Source of the DNA: a bacterium
Lineage (GTDB): Bacteria; Patescibacteria; ABY1; JAGPKW01
DNA length: 64,000 bases
Assembly: GCA_021780535.1 (NCBI GenBank)
Contig: JAJXYN010000011.1
Coordinates: forward strand, 26,563-90,562
Reading direction: 5' to 3'
Position 1 is the first letter of the stretch; each line of letters starts with the position of its first letter. The translations under genes and the position numbers were made by a program. Shown in pieces: positions 17,293 to 27,307 of the stretch. Below the pieces are notes generated by a model. The model did not search any database and had not been told where the DNA came from. It worked only from the letters and a program-made list of their open reading frames with translations.

Positions 17293-18522
17293 ATGTTGTT
17301 ATCAAAAATACTTTACAAGACACAAAAAAATTTACCAACTGATGAAATTTCATTAAATGCTAAACTTCTTTTGCAAGCTTGCTTTGTTAAAAAAGAAATT
17401 GCTGGAGTTTTTTCCTATTTATCATTAGGATTAAGAGTTATTTCTAAAATAGAAAAAATAGTTAGAGAAGAAATGAATGCAGTTGGTGGTCAAGAAATTC
17501 TTATGCCAGGATTAACACCAAAACAAAATTGGTTAGACACTGGAAGATGGGGTATGGATGTTCTATTTAAAACAACTGGGGTTACTGGAAGCGAATACGC
17601 ACTAGGCGCTACTCATGAAGAAATGGTTACTCCTATTGCAAAACAATTTATAAATTCTTATAAAGACTTACCACTATCTCTTTACCAAATCCAAACGAAA
17701 TTTAGAAACGAAGAACGTGCTAAATCTGGTATTCTTAGATGTAGAGAATTTAAAATGAAAGATATGTATTCTTTTCATGAAACAGAAGAAGATTTTGAAA
17801 TATATTATGAACAAGTAAAACAAGCTTATATTAATGTATATAATAGACTTGGAATAGGCGATAACACAATTGTAGCTGTTGCTGATGGTGGAGCTTTTAC
17901 TAAAAAACTTTCTCATGAATTTCAAACATTTACAGATGCAGGAGAAGATTTGATATATGTTTGCGAGAAATGTAACCTTGGTATGAACAAGGAAGTTATT
18001 GAAAAATTTGATTATTCTTGTAATGTTTGTGGAAATAAAGATTTAAAAACAAGAAAAGCAATAGAGGTTGGAAATATATTCTCATTAGAAACAAAATATT
18101 CTGAAGCTTTTGATTTAACATTCCAAGACAAGACAGGGAATAAGAAAAATCCTATTATGGGATGTTATGGGATAGGAATAACCAGAATTATGGGTGCTAT
18201 TGTAGAAGTTTCTCATGATGAAAATGGGATTATATGGCCAGAATCTATTGCACCATTTGTATATCACATAGTTGCTCTAGGTAATTCTGAAAATGTATCA
18301 AATAAATCAAAGGAGATTTATAATAGTTTAACTTCAAAAGGATTTGATGTATTACTTGATGATAGAGATGAATCTGCTGGAACAAAATTAAAAGATGCAG
18401 ATCTAATTGGTTGCCCAAATATTATAATAATAGGTGATAGAAATTTGGCAGAAAATAAAATTGAATTTAAAACTAGAAAAGATAATAAAACAGAATTAAA
18501 AGATATTTCTGAAATTATATAG
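17293..18522 (+). CDS. proS: Prolyl-tRNA synthetase, short form without editing domain
   Basis: 409 residues. Class II motif 2 (FRNEERAKSGILRCREFKMK) and motif 3 (MGCYGIGITRIMGAI) are present. The anticodon-binding domain occupies about the last 100 residues (VALGNSE to the end). The usual bacterial-type enzyme is about 570 residues because an editing domain is inserted between motifs 2 and 3. Here that region is short and instead contains a four-cysteine segment (YVCEKC and SCNVCGNK). A separate YbaK-type deacylase would be needed to clear Ala-tRNA(Pro). The gene starts 18 bases after rseP. Confidence 0.95.
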   Translation: MLLSKILYKTQKNLPTDEISLNAKLLLQACFVKKEIAGVFSYLSLGLRVISKIEKIVREEMNAVGGQEILMPGLTPKQNWLDTGRWGMDVLFKTTGVTGSEYALGATHEEMVTPIAKQFINSYKDLPLSLYQIQTKFRNEERAKSGILRCREFKMKDMYSFHETEEDFEIYYEQVKQAYINVYNRLGIGDNTIVAVADGGAFTKKLSHEFQTFTDAGEDLIYVCEKCNLGMNKEVIEKFDYSCNVCGNKDLKTRKAIEVGNIFSLETKYSEAFDLTFQDKTGNKKNPIMGCYGIGITRIMGAIVEVSHDENGIIWPESIAPFVYHIVALGNSENVSNKSKEIYNSLTSKGFDVLLDDRDESAGTKLKDADLIGCPNIIIIGDRNLAENKIEFKTRKDNKTELKDISEII

Positions 18523-18525
18523 TAT

Positions 18526-18557
18526 AAATAATATTCTCCATATGGGGAATATTATTT
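18526..18557 (+). terminator. Terminator after proS
   Basis: 14-bp stem (18526-18539 with 18544-18557; a single G-T pair) with a 4-nt loop, then a T-rich tail. Confidence 0.8.
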
Positions 18558-18659
18558 TATTTTTCTATTGTTGGCATATTTTAAATTGATTGTATTTTTC
18601 TCAAAATACATTACAATTTATGTGTAAAAATATTAACTTTATAACTAATAACCGAACAA

Positions 18660-19685
18660 ATGTTTTTCTCAAATTTATTTAAACCACAAGGAATAGGAAT
18701 AGATATAGGAACTGATAAAATAGTTGTTTATCTTGATAAAAAAGGAGTAGTTCTAAATGAACCTACTGTTATTTCTATTAATACAAAAAACAACCAAGTA
18801 ATTGCTATAGGTCAAAAAGCAAAAGAAATGATAGGAAGAGTTCCTAGCTATATTGATATTATAAAACCAATAGAAAATGGAGTTATATCAAACTTTGAAG
18901 CCACAGAGAAAATGATTGACTATTTTATGAAAAAAATCAGAAGAGATTATGGTAATTTTTTAAATTCTCAAGCATTAATTTCTATTCCACTTGATATTAC
19001 TGAAGTTGAAAGAAAAGCTGTTAATGATGTAATTCTTGCAACTGGTATTAAAAATATTTATACAATAGACAAATGTATAGCTACTGCCATAGGTAATAGA
19101 TTGAAAATATTAGATTCCATAGGTAATTTTGTTGTAGAATTTGGTGCAGGAAGAACTGAAATAATCACAATATCTACTGGCGGTATAATGGCTTATAAAT
19201 CTATACCTTTTGGAAGTAAGAGTATGGATCAAAATATTATTTCTTACATAAGAGATAAATTTAGTATATTAATAGGAGAAACTACTGCTGAAAATATAAA
19301 GAAAAATATTGGTACAGCCCTTGAAAATAAAGAAAAAAAAATAAAAGTTAAAGGCAGAGATCTTGCTACTGGAATGCCGAAAGAAGTTATTGTTACTAAT
19401 ATAGACATATCTAACGCTATTGATAAAAATATAGAAACTATAGTTGCTAATATTGAGTTTGTACTTGAAGCAACACCACCTGAAATTTTAAATGATATAT
19501 ACGAAAAAGGCATTATTCTTTCTGGAGGCGGGTCTCTTATTGATGGTCTTAAAGAAAGAATATCTAAACAAACTAAAATTACTACTTATACCGCCGACGA
19601 TCCTTCTATGAGTGTTATTAGGGGCATAGGAATGATATTAGCAGACATGACAAAATATAAAGATATTTATACAAAAATGAACTAG
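18660..19685 (+). CDS. mreB: Actin-like cell-shape protein MreB
   Basis: 341 residues, normal length. The phosphate-1 motif is GIGIDIGTDKIVVYL, the phosphate-2 region is VVEFGAGRTEI and the adenosine motif is IILSGGGSLIDGL. MreB forms membrane-bound filaments that position lateral wall synthesis. It opens the cluster mreB-mreC-mreD-mrdA and starts after the proS terminator. The cell is therefore probably rod-shaped with peptidoglycan. Confidence 0.96.
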   Translation: MFFSNLFKPQGIGIDIGTDKIVVYLDKKGVVLNEPTVISINTKNNQVIAIGQKAKEMIGRVPSYIDIIKPIENGVISNFEATEKMIDYFMKKIRRDYGNFLNSQALISIPLDITEVERKAVNDVILATGIKNIYTIDKCIATAIGNRLKILDSIGNFVVEFGAGRTEIITISTGGIMAYKSIPFGSKSMDQNIISYIRDKFSILIGETTAENIKKNIGTALENKEKKIKVKGRDLATGMPKEVIVTNIDISNAIDKNIETIVANIEFVLEATPPEILNDIYEKGIILSGGGSLIDGLKERISKQTKITTYTADDPSMSVIRGIGMILADMTKYKDIYTKMN

Positions 19686-19687
19686 AC

Positions 19688-20470
19688 ATGAAAAAAATTT
19701 TTTTAATTTTAGGTGTTATTATCCTTCTTACTTCTTTTGTGTTTTTGAAGTTTGATGTTTTTAGTTTTCCATCAAATTTTGTTAGAAGTATTTCTAATAA
19801 CATTACTGCGAATTTAAATTCTATTTCTTCATATTCTAATGATAAAATAAGTATAATTTCTAATATTTCAAATATATTAAAAGAAAATGAGGCATTAAAA
19901 AATGAAAATGAAGATCTTATCTATAAAATTAATTCTATTACTGAAAAAAATAAGGAAAATGAAATAGTAAATGAAAGTATGAATTTTGTTAAAAATTATA
20001 ATTATAAATTTGCAAAAATACTAACTATAAATAAAGAAATTGATAACACAATAACAATAAATATTGGCAAAAAAGATGGAATAGATGTCGGTTATCCTGT
20101 TATTTTTAAAAATGGTTTTTTAATTGGCAAAATAAAACAAGTAAATGATAATTCTTCTGTGGTTTTATTAACAATAGATAAATCAAGCGAAGTTGCTGCT
20201 ACGGTATCTGGGTATGATCATAGTATAGGCATAATAAACGGAAATTATGGATTGAATTTTAAGCTTAATTATGTATCAATCAAAGAACCGATACGAAACG
20301 ATGATGTTGTTGTTACAAGTGGTATAGAAAATAATGTTCCTTCTGGATTAATAATAGGGAAAATCTCTAAAGTAGAATATAAACCATCAGATTTTTTTCA
20401 AGACGTGACGGTTTCACCAGTAATTCCTTTTGAAAACTTCAGAGTTGTTAGCGTAATAATGCCAAATTAA
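19688..20470 (+). CDS. mreC: Rod-shape protein MreC
   Basis: 260 residues. One N-terminal membrane helix (about 4-20), a coiled coil (about 45-90, NEALKNENEDLIYKINSITE) and a beta-rich extracytoplasmic domain with INIGKKDGIDVGYPVIFKNG and VVTSGIENNVPSGLIIGKI are typical of MreC. The protein links MreB/MreD to PBP2. The start lies 2 bases after the mreB stop. Confidence 0.94.
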   Translation: MKKIFLILGVIILLTSFVFLKFDVFSFPSNFVRSISNNITANLNSISSYSNDKISIISNISNILKENEALKNENEDLIYKINSITEKNKENEIVNESMNFVKNYNYKFAKILTINKEIDNTITINIGKKDGIDVGYPVIFKNGFLIGKIKQVNDNSSVVLLTIDKSSEVAATVSGYDHSIGIINGNYGLNFKLNYVSIKEPIRNDDVVVTSGIENNVPSGLIIGKISKVEYKPSDFFQDVTVSPVIPFENFRVVSVIMPN

Positions 20471-20527
20471 TATTAAAATATGTAAATATATATTTCTATT
20501 TTTTCATATTTTTATTAAAATCATTCT

Positions 20528-21073
20528 ATGATTAATCTAATTTCAAAATTTAATAATTATTTTATTCTTTCGGTATTCTTATTGTCGGTTGTTGCTTTTC
20601 AGTTTGGTTTTTTAGATCCTTTTAATGCTCTATATTTATCTTCTATAAATATTTTTTTAATAGTATCTATATTAGTGTGTGTAAGCACGAAAAATATTAA
20701 AAAAATAATAATTCCTATGTTTATAATAGCTTTTTTAAGTAGCATATATTCTAACTATAATATTTTTATATTAATTCCTACCTACTTATTTTCTGCAACT
20801 ATAATATTTTATCTTAACAAAGGACCATTGTTTATAACTGATTATTATAGATTCATTATACTTGTTATATTATCTGTTATTATTTTTAAAGCTTTGTTTT
20901 ATCTAATATTATTTTTATTTAACTATCTTTATTATAAAAATATTATTATTCCAGAAATGAATTATGAATTTTTATTTTCTATTATTTTTGAAATTATTTA
21001 TTCCATATTAATTTTATCTATTTTTAAGCCGGATATTAAATATATTAATTATGAATTTTTGGTCGGAGATTGA
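20528..21073 (+). CDS. mreD: Rod-shape membrane protein MreD
   Basis: 181 residues with five to six hydrophobic segments covering most of the length, as expected for MreD. Sequence identity in this family is low, so the call rests mainly on position between mreC and the PBP2 gene, on size and on topology. The 3' end overlaps the next gene by 23 bases, which implies translational coupling. Confidence 0.82.
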   Translation: MINLISKFNNYFILSVFLLSVVAFQFGFLDPFNALYLSSINIFLIVSILVCVSTKNIKKIIIPMFIIAFLSSIYSNYNIFILIPTYLFSATIIFYLNKGPLFITDYYRFIILVILSVIIFKALFYLILFLFNYLYYKNIIIPEMNYEFLFSIIFEIIYSILILSIFKPDIKYINYEFLVGD

Positions 21074-22997
21074 AAATGTAACAACTAAAGATTCGGAGGT
21101 GCTAAATGAGAATATAGAAGACTATTCCGAGAGAAGTATAGAAGGCGATAATATAGCTCCATCGTCTGATAAGTTTTTATTTGCTAAAAATAAAATAAAA
21201 AAAGGAAAGGTGCTAGCATTTTTTATTTTTACCTCATTTATTTTATTTGTATTAATTTCAAGAGTTTATCAATTACAAATAATAAAAAATAGTTACTATT
21301 CTGAGCTTTCTGATGGTAATAAAACTAGAAATATAGAAATAAAACCTCAAAGAGGAATAATTTTTGATAAAAATTTTAAAAAATTGGTGAATAATATCCC
21401 AATATATTATTTATATTATATTCCTTACGATGTTCCTAAAAAAGAAGACGAACTAAATAAATTAAAATATGAATTAAAATTAATATTAAATTTAGATGAT
21501 AAAATATTAAATAAAATTAAATTTGCGAGATCTTATAAAAAAGTATTTTTGGTTGAGGTGGATGATTTAGATAAAATATCCAAAGTAAAATTAGATATAG
21601 AAAATACTAGCGGACTTCTTATTGAACCTTATTTTATAAGGGAATATGAAAATTCTGATGTTCAATCTTTGTCTAGTATTATTGGATATGTTGGAAAATT
21701 AAATGATTCTGATATATCTAAATATCCAAATTACAAATTAAATGATAATGTGGGTAAATATGGATTAGAATTATATTATGAAGATAAACTAAAAGGATCT
21801 TCTGGGGCTGAACAAATAGAAGTTAATAATGTTGGAAAAGAAATAAAAGTAACAAATGAAATAGCTCAACAACCTGGTAATAATTTAAAGTTATCTATTG
21901 ATTATAATTTTCAAAAAAAAATAGAAGAAATATTACAAACTACACTTACTAAAAATCATTTAAAGAGTGGCACTGTTATCGCAATGAATCCAAAAAATGG
22001 CGCTATTCTTGGGCTTGTTAGTCTTCCATCTTATAATTCAAATGACTTTTCTTTTAAAAACTCTGATAAAATAAATGAGTATTTTACAAGTGAAGATAAG
22101 CCTCTTTTTAATAGGGCTATAGGTGGAAAATATCCGCCAGCATCAACTTTTAAACTCATTATGGCTTCTGCTGGTCTTGAAGATGGCGTTATAAACACGA
22201 ACACGATTATAAACGATCTTGGTAAAATTGTTGTTAAAAATAAATATGGCCTTAACGTAAGCTACACTTTTAAAGGTTGGGATCCTTATGGTCTTGGCAA
22301 AATGAATATTTATCATGCATTAGCTCAATCATCAGATATTTATTTCTATTATGTTGGTGGTGGTTTTGGTGATTTCCGTGGACTTGGTATAGATAAAATG
22401 GTTGAATATTTTAAGAAATTTAAACTAGATCAAAAAACTGGCATAGATTTACCATACGAAGTGCCGGGTTTTATACCTACACCAGAGTGGAAAAATAGTA
22501 CTAGAGATGAGATTTGGACTCTTGGTAATACTTATAATACATCTATTGGGCAAGGGGATTTGTTATTAACTCCTATGCAAATAGCTATGTACACTAGCTA
22601 TTTTGCTAATAATGGCACTAGTTATGAGCCTAGGGTGGTTGATTCCATACTTGATGAGAATAATAATCTTGTTTCAAAAGTACAGGGGAATGTTTATTTA
22701 TCTAATATTGTATCTCAAAATACTACTAAAATTATTAGAGATTCTATGAAACTATGTGTTGATGACGCTAAAAATGGAACATGTAGAGGACTTAGATCTT
22801 TAAATATAGATGCTGCTGGTAAAACTGGTACTGCTGAAGTTGCAAATAAAACACAATTAAATGCTGTTTTTACTGGTTTTGCACCTTTTGATAATCCGGA
22901 AATTGTTGTTACTGTTCTTGTTGAAAATGGTGGGGAAGGATCTACTGTTGCACTTCCTATTGCTAGAGATGTACTTAAGGAATATTTTAAAAAATAA
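21051..22997 (+). CDS. mrdA: Penicillin-binding protein 2, cell-elongation transpeptidase
   Basis: 648 residues. A charged cytoplasmic tail of about 50 residues, one membrane helix (about 55-73), the PBP dimerisation domain (from IKPQRGIIFDKN) and a transpeptidase domain are present. The active-site serine is in STFK (365-368), with SSD at 427-429 and KTG at 591-593. The enzyme crosslinks lateral peptidoglycan together with RodA, which is not in this window. It overlaps mreD by 23 bases. The longer cytoplasmic tail follows from using the overlapping start. Confidence 0.95.
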   Translation: MNFWSEIENVTTKDSEVLNENIEDYSERSIEGDNIAPSSDKFLFAKNKIKKGKVLAFFIFTSFILFVLISRVYQLQIIKNSYYSELSDGNKTRNIEIKPQRGIIFDKNFKKLVNNIPIYYLYYIPYDVPKKEDELNKLKYELKLILNLDDKILNKIKFARSYKKVFLVEVDDLDKISKVKLDIENTSGLLIEPYFIREYENSDVQSLSSIIGYVGKLNDSDISKYPNYKLNDNVGKYGLELYYEDKLKGSSGAEQIEVNNVGKEIKVTNEIAQQPGNNLKLSIDYNFQKKIEEILQTTLTKNHLKSGTVIAMNPKNGAILGLVSLPSYNSNDFSFKNSDKINEYFTSEDKPLFNRAIGGKYPPASTFKLIMASAGLEDGVINTNTIINDLGKIVVKNKYGLNVSYTFKGWDPYGLGKMNIYHALAQSSDIYFYYVGGGFGDFRGLGIDKMVEYFKKFKLDQKTGIDLPYEVPGFIPTPEWKNSTRDEIWTLGNTYNTSIGQGDLLLTPMQIAMYTSYFANNGTSYEPRVVDSILDENNNLVSKVQGNVYLSNIVSQNTTKIIRDSMKLCVDDAKNGTCRGLRSLNIDAAGKTGTAEVANKTQLNAVFTGFAPFDNPEIVVTVLVENGGEGSTVALPIARDVLKEYFKK

Positions 22998-23009
22998 ATT
23001 AATAAAAAT

Positions 23010-23096
23010 TTAAATAATAATATTTTCTTTCCATAGTGTTCCACTCAATTAAGATATCAAAGGAGTTCACAAATGAACGAAAATATTATTATTTAA
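23010..23096. repeat. Dispersed hairpin element, copy 1
   Basis: An imperfect long hairpin after mrdA. The outer arms 23010-23027 and 23079-23096 are exact complements over 18 bp. The core (CATAGTGTTCC, CTC, loop, GAG, TTCACAAATGAACG) matches the copies at 49040 and 63134. Compared with those copies, the pair next to CTC/GAG changes from G-C to A-T, so pairing is kept. It may also serve as the mrdA terminator. Confidence 0.75.
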
Positions 23097-23169
23097 GTTA
23101 TAACCAGATTTGCATTTTTCATGCATTTATCATAATATTATTTTATTAAAATAAACTAAAAATAAAGAT

Positions 23170-24561
23170 ATGCAAGATATTATTTCTATTGTTGGTACGG
23201 GATTTGTTGGGCTTACTACCGCTGCTGTATTTGCTAATGCTGGATATAGAACTTATACAATTGATACTGATGAAAATAAGATAAATACTATTAAATCAGG
23301 TAAATCTCCTTTTTATGAACCTGGTATTGATGGCTTTGTTGAGAGAGCTATTACTATTGGAAATCTTATTCCTACCACTTCATATTCTGAATCTATACCA
23401 AATTCTAATATTGTTTTTATTTGTGTTGGAACTCCATCAAATGAAGATGGTAGTGTTGATTTAAAATATGTTTTTGAATCAGTTTCTTCTATTATAGAAA
23501 ATGCAAATTCAGACTTAATTATAGTTCAAAAATCTACCGTACCCGTTGAAACTGCTAGAAGACTAGAGAAAATGATTCAAGAAAAGAACAAAAAAAACAT
23601 TAAGATAGATGTTGTATCTGCACCAGAATTCTTAAGAGAGGCGTCTGCTGTTTTTGATACTCTATTTTTTGACAGATTGGTTGTTGGTGCTAGAAATAAT
23701 GAAGCTGCAAATAAAATTATAGAGATATATAAAAATGTTGACTCTTTTTCTAAGGTTATAAATTATGAAAAATTTATTGATTATGCTTTTAACAATACTA
23801 GTAAAAAATATTTAGATAATTTACCGCTTTTTGAAAAAAGAATACTTAGAACAAAGGTGGAGAGCGCTGAATTATTAAAAGTTACTGCTAATTCTTTCTT
23901 AGCAATGAAAATTTCTTTTGCTAATTCTATTGCTAGAATTTGTGATGAAACCGGGGCTATCTCAAAAGAGGTTATGGACGGTATTGGCATGGATTCTAGA
24001 ATAGGAAGATCTTTTCTTTACCCTGGGCTTGGATATAGTGGTGGGTGTTTTCCAAAAGATGTTTCTGGTATGATAAATACAGCAAATGAATATAATGTTG
24101 ACTTTGGAATATTAGAAGAAGTAAAAAAAATTAATTCTGGACAAATTAATATTGTCGTAAATAAATTGAAAAGATTAATTGGAGAAAATTTAGAAGGCAA
24201 GAAGATTACAGTTCTTGGTTTATCTTTTAAGCCAGGCACTAGTGATATTAGAAAATCTCAATCTATTTATTTAATAAAAAGATTAATAAAACTTGGAACT
24301 ATTGTAAATGCTTTTGATCCTAAGGCCACAGATGAAGCTAAAAAAGAATTTAATGATAAGAATTTAAATTATATGAATTCTATAGAGTCTGCATGCCAAT
24401 CATCTGATTGTGTTGTTATTGCAACAGAATGGAATGAATTTGTAAATTTTGATTATAACTCAATTAAAGAAACTTTAAATAATAAAAATATATTAGATTG
24501 TAGAAATTGTTTAAATAAAGATAAAATTACCGAATCTGGATTTAATTATATTGGATTTTAA
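23170..24561 (+). CDS. ugd: UDP-glucose 6-dehydrogenase family protein
   Basis: 463 residues. The Rossmann motif GTGFVGL is at about residues 8-14, and the catalytic Cys293 lies in GGCFPKD. The C-terminal UDP-binding domain starts near VLGLSFKPGTSDIRKS. The family oxidises UDP-glucose (or a related NDP-sugar) twice to the uronic acid. A stretch between the NAD domain and the central helix (about 198-225, NYEKFIDYAFNNTSKKYLDN) is longer than usual. With the UDP-glucuronate decarboxylase-like gene at 28182 it suggests a UDP-xylose supply. UDP-ManNAc or UDP-GlcNAc dehydrogenase activity cannot be excluded. Confidence 0.9.
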   Translation: MQDIISIVGTGFVGLTTAAVFANAGYRTYTIDTDENKINTIKSGKSPFYEPGIDGFVERAITIGNLIPTTSYSESIPNSNIVFICVGTPSNEDGSVDLKYVFESVSSIIENANSDLIIVQKSTVPVETARRLEKMIQEKNKKNIKIDVVSAPEFLREASAVFDTLFFDRLVVGARNNEAANKIIEIYKNVDSFSKVINYEKFIDYAFNNTSKKYLDNLPLFEKRILRTKVESAELLKVTANSFLAMKISFANSIARICDETGAISKEVMDGIGMDSRIGRSFLYPGLGYSGGCFPKDVSGMINTANEYNVDFGILEEVKKINSGQINIVVNKLKRLIGENLEGKKITVLGLSFKPGTSDIRKSQSIYLIKRLIKLGTIVNAFDPKATDEAKKEFNDKNLNYMNSIESACQSSDCVVIATEWNEFVNFDYNSIKETLNNKNILDCRNCLNKDKITESGFNYIGF

Positions 24562-24569
24562 TTTGTGTG

Positions 24570-24596
24570 GTAGGTGCAAGGCATACCTTGCACCTA
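24570..24596. terminator. REP-like GC-rich hairpin after ugd
   Basis: TAGGTGCAAGG (24571-24581) pairs perfectly with CCTTGCACCTA (24586-24596) around a 4-nt loop, and G at 24570 makes a 5' GTAG. It probably acts as a terminator, but the arms resemble the palindrome inside the RAYT gene at 42286. Confidence 0.65.
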
Positions 24597-24677
24597 TATA
24601 TTAATGTTTTTTATTTACTTTTTTTATGATTTAATGTATTTTATATCAACAACAAACAAACTGGAGGACGACTAACT

Positions 24678-25547
24678 ATGTTTAACTACTTAATTGATAT
24701 TAAAGATATTGATATTGATTTTTTAGTAGAAATAATTGCTAGTATTGTTTCTTTCCCACCTTTTATGGAAAGATCGGATTTTTATCATCAAAATATAAAT
24801 TCATCTGCTCGCGAAACTATTTTTATAGATCATACGGTGGGAGTCGTAAATGAGTTTTATAAGAATACCGATCATGGTTTTGCTCATTCTGTTAATGTAT
24901 ATAATCGAGCTAAAAAAATAGCTGAAGACATTGCTATGCATGACCAAATGTTTAATGACATAAAAGACGAAACCATACACATTTTAAAATGGTCAGCAAT
25001 TTTCCATGATATAAGCCGTTTTTATGGAAAGAATAAAAACCGCGGGTTTATAAGTAAGGCACTCGTTGAAGATGTATTTTTTTACAAAAATGACCCAGCA
25101 AAAACAGCTATTTTTCTTTGCATAGAAAGACATGATTGGTTCAATACTAGAATAGACGGAGAATTACCGGACAAATTTAAAAGAAATCCTATCGTTGATA
25201 TATTTAGACTTGCTGACAAAACTTCCATTTCTCCACTTGATGAATTAAAAAGATATTATAAAACAGGAAAAAAATATAATACTATATTTTTTAACCCAAA
25301 TATTCCTATTAGCAGAAGATTTGAATTCAAAGATAATTTAAAAGAAAGGGATATGATTACATTTTTTCTTCTTATTTTTATAATGAATGAAAATAGTTTC
25401 TTTTTTAATGCTACTAGAAGAATTTATATGGAATGGGCAATAAATAAAGAAGATTTAAAAAAATATATAGTAAAAGATCTTTGTGTAGCCGAAAATATTC
25501 CATTGAACCAAATTAGAATGATCAATGAGATTTTAAATATGGTATGA
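24678..25547 (+). CDS. HD-domain phosphohydrolase-like protein
   Basis: 289 residues. The HD-type metal motif is visible as H in GFAHSVNVYNRAKKI, HD in AIFHDISRFYGK and further histidines (IERHDWF), followed by RLADKTS. This matches HD hydrolases that cleave nucleotides or phosphate esters; the substrate is unknown. A strong GGAGG (24663-24667) lies 10 nt before the ATG. The gene stands alone between two hairpins and looks unrelated to the sugar genes around it. Confidence 0.75.
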   Translation: MFNYLIDIKDIDIDFLVEIIASIVSFPPFMERSDFYHQNINSSARETIFIDHTVGVVNEFYKNTDHGFAHSVNVYNRAKKIAEDIAMHDQMFNDIKDETIHILKWSAIFHDISRFYGKNKNRGFISKALVEDVFFYKNDPAKTAIFLCIERHDWFNTRIDGELPDKFKRNPIVDIFRLADKTSISPLDELKRYYKTGKKYNTIFFNPNIPISRRFEFKDNLKERDMITFFLLIFIMNENSFFFNATRRIYMEWAINKEDLKKYIVKDLCVAENIPLNQIRMINEILNMV

Positions 25548-25552
25548 AAAAT

Positions 25553-25590
25553 GGACACATTAGCTTTCGCTTTTGTGTCCTTATTTTTTT
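25553..25590 (+). terminator. Terminator after the HD gene
   Basis: GGACAC (25553-25558) pairs with GTGTCC (25575-25580), with a further inner AGC/GCT pairing, then a run of T. Confidence 0.8.
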
Positions 25591-25653
25591 AGATTGCATT
25601 AATTCGTTATATATCGTAATATTTAAATATTATTAATACTATATTATTTTAAT

Positions 25654-26604
25654 ATGAAATTAATATCTATAATTATTCCAATATATAATGAGAAAGAGAA
25701 TGTCCCTCTATTTTTTGAAGAATTCTTAAAAATTAATGAACAATTAAAAGATAAATATTTATTTGAACTTCTTTTTATTAATGATGGCAGTTCTGATTCT
25801 TCTATTAATGAATTATACAAACTTGAAGATGACAATAAAACTAATATCATTATTAAAACTTTAGATTTTGCCCGTAATTTTGGTAAAGAAATAGCATTAA
25901 CTGCTGGAATAGAAAATGCAGATGGCGACGCTTGCTTGATGATAGATGCTGATTTACAACACCCCATAGAACTTATTCCTAATTTTATTAAAAAATGGGA
26001 AGAAGGTTTTGATGTCGTTATTGGTGTTAGAGAACATAACAAGGGCGAGGGAATTATAAAGAAAATGGGATCTAAGTTATATTATTCTGTAATGAATAGA
26101 ATTTCTGATACTAAAATTATTCCTCGTGCTACTGATTTTAGGATTATTGACAAATCTGTTATTGAATCTTTTCTAAAATTTACTGAAAGAAAAAGAATGA
26201 CAAGGGCATTGATTGATTGGCTTGGTTTTAAACGTGATTATATATATTTTAATGCTAACGAGAGAAAATTTGGAAAGGCTAGTTATGATGTTGTAAAATT
26301 AACAAAATTAGCTTTAAATAGTTTTATTAATCATAGTCTTTTCCCACTTAAAATAGCTGGATATTTAGGTGCTCTTATTACTATTTTCTTTGGACCTCTT
26401 GGATTATTTATTTTTATTGGAAGATATTTTACTCATAGTGATTTTGCTTTGAGTTTTACTGGATCTGCTTTACTTGCAATAGTTAATGCATTTTTAATTG
26501 GTATAGTTTTGAGTTCACTTGGACTTATAGCATTATATATTGCTAATATTGAAAATGAAGTGAAAAATAGACCTCTTTATGTTGTTAGAAAAAGAAGAAA
26601 ATAA
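25654..26604 (+). CDS. GtrB/DPM1-like polyprenyl-phosphate glycosyltransferase
   Basis: 316 residues. A GT2 catalytic domain (ISIIIPIYNEKENV at the start; acidic metal motif in MIDADLQHP, near residue 92) is followed by two C-terminal membrane helices (about 230-255 and 265-290). This is the layout of ArnC/GtrB enzymes, which load a sugar onto undecaprenyl phosphate. The lipid-linked sugar would feed the large membrane glycosyltransferase-like proteins downstream. Confidence 0.9.
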   Translation: MKLISIIIPIYNEKENVPLFFEEFLKINEQLKDKYLFELLFINDGSSDSSINELYKLEDDNKTNIIIKTLDFARNFGKEIALTAGIENADGDACLMIDADLQHPIELIPNFIKKWEEGFDVVIGVREHNKGEGIIKKMGSKLYYSVMNRISDTKIIPRATDFRIIDKSVIESFLKFTERKRMTRALIDWLGFKRDYIYFNANERKFGKASYDVVKLTKLALNSFINHSLFPLKIAGYLGALITIFFGPLGLFIFIGRYFTHSDFALSFTGSALLAIVNAFLIGIVLSSLGLIALYIANIENEVKNRPLYVVRKRRK

Positions 26605-26695
26605 GATATAATTTGACCTTATTAATTTAAAGTAGTAGCCTTATAGTTGTGCTATTGGCACTTTTCAAATTCAATTATTTTCTATGGGAGGGACT

Positions 26696-27223
26696 ATGCC
26701 TACGAAACTGGGTGATTTTGTTTACTCAATCAGAAGGAATTTTTTCTCACTGGCTATGATTTTTTATTTCATCTTTCAGTTCCCATTGTTTGTGTTTGTT
26801 GGAAATAATATTTATAAACTTTTTTTGCAAGGTGACAAAAGTAAAATAGTTTACGATATTTTTTATAATAATATAGCTTTTTATTTTATTGGACTTATAT
26901 CAAGTCCAATGATAGTTGCATTTGCACTGTCTATTCTCGTTGTTATCTGGTTTATAGCTTATGGTATTTATTCGCTAATTGGGTTAATACTAATAGGCAT
27001 TTTTTATGAAGATATTGAATCAAATGCCAACACTATTTTTGAAGTGATAAAATATGAACATTGGTTCAATAGCCAAGAAGTAGAGCCATCTATGATACAT
27101 TCTTGGATAGAAAATGTCAGAATATTCAAAGCAGAAATTCTTAACAATAAATTGAAGAAAATGATTAAAGATATGGCACTTAGACATCTTGAACTAAAAA
27201 AAGCTTTTGTACAAAACCAGTAA
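26696..27223 (+). CDS. Small polytopic hypothetical membrane protein
   Basis: 175 residues, not recognised. Hydrophobic segments at about 15-40, 55-75 and 75-105 are followed by a soluble helical tail rich in charged residues. The in-frame ATG at 26684 overlaps the GGGAGGG ribosome binding site (26686-26692), so the start at 26696 is preferred, although its spacing of about 4 nt is short. A strong terminator follows, and the gene seems monocistronic. Its ribosome site and layout match the five other isolated genes with strong ribosome sites. Confidence 0.65.
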   Translation: MPTKLGDFVYSIRRNFFSLAMIFYFIFQFPLFVFVGNNIYKLFLQGDKSKIVYDIFYNNIAFYFIGLISSPMIVAFALSILVVIWFIAYGIYSLIGLILIGIFYEDIESNANTIFEVIKYEHWFNSQEVEPSMIHSWIENVRIFKAEILNNKLKKMIKDMALRHLELKKAFVQNQ

Positions 27224-27251
27224 TAGGTAATAACTATTATTGTAATTTCTT

Positions 27252-27276
27252 TGCCCCGCACAATGGGGCATTTTTT
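27252..27276 (+). terminator. Terminator after the 26696 gene
   Basis: TGCCCC (27252-27257) pairs with GGGGCA (27265-27270), followed by six T. Confidence 0.9.
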
Positions 27277-27307
27277 ATTAAACTAAAATATATATTTTAA
27301 CGTTTTT

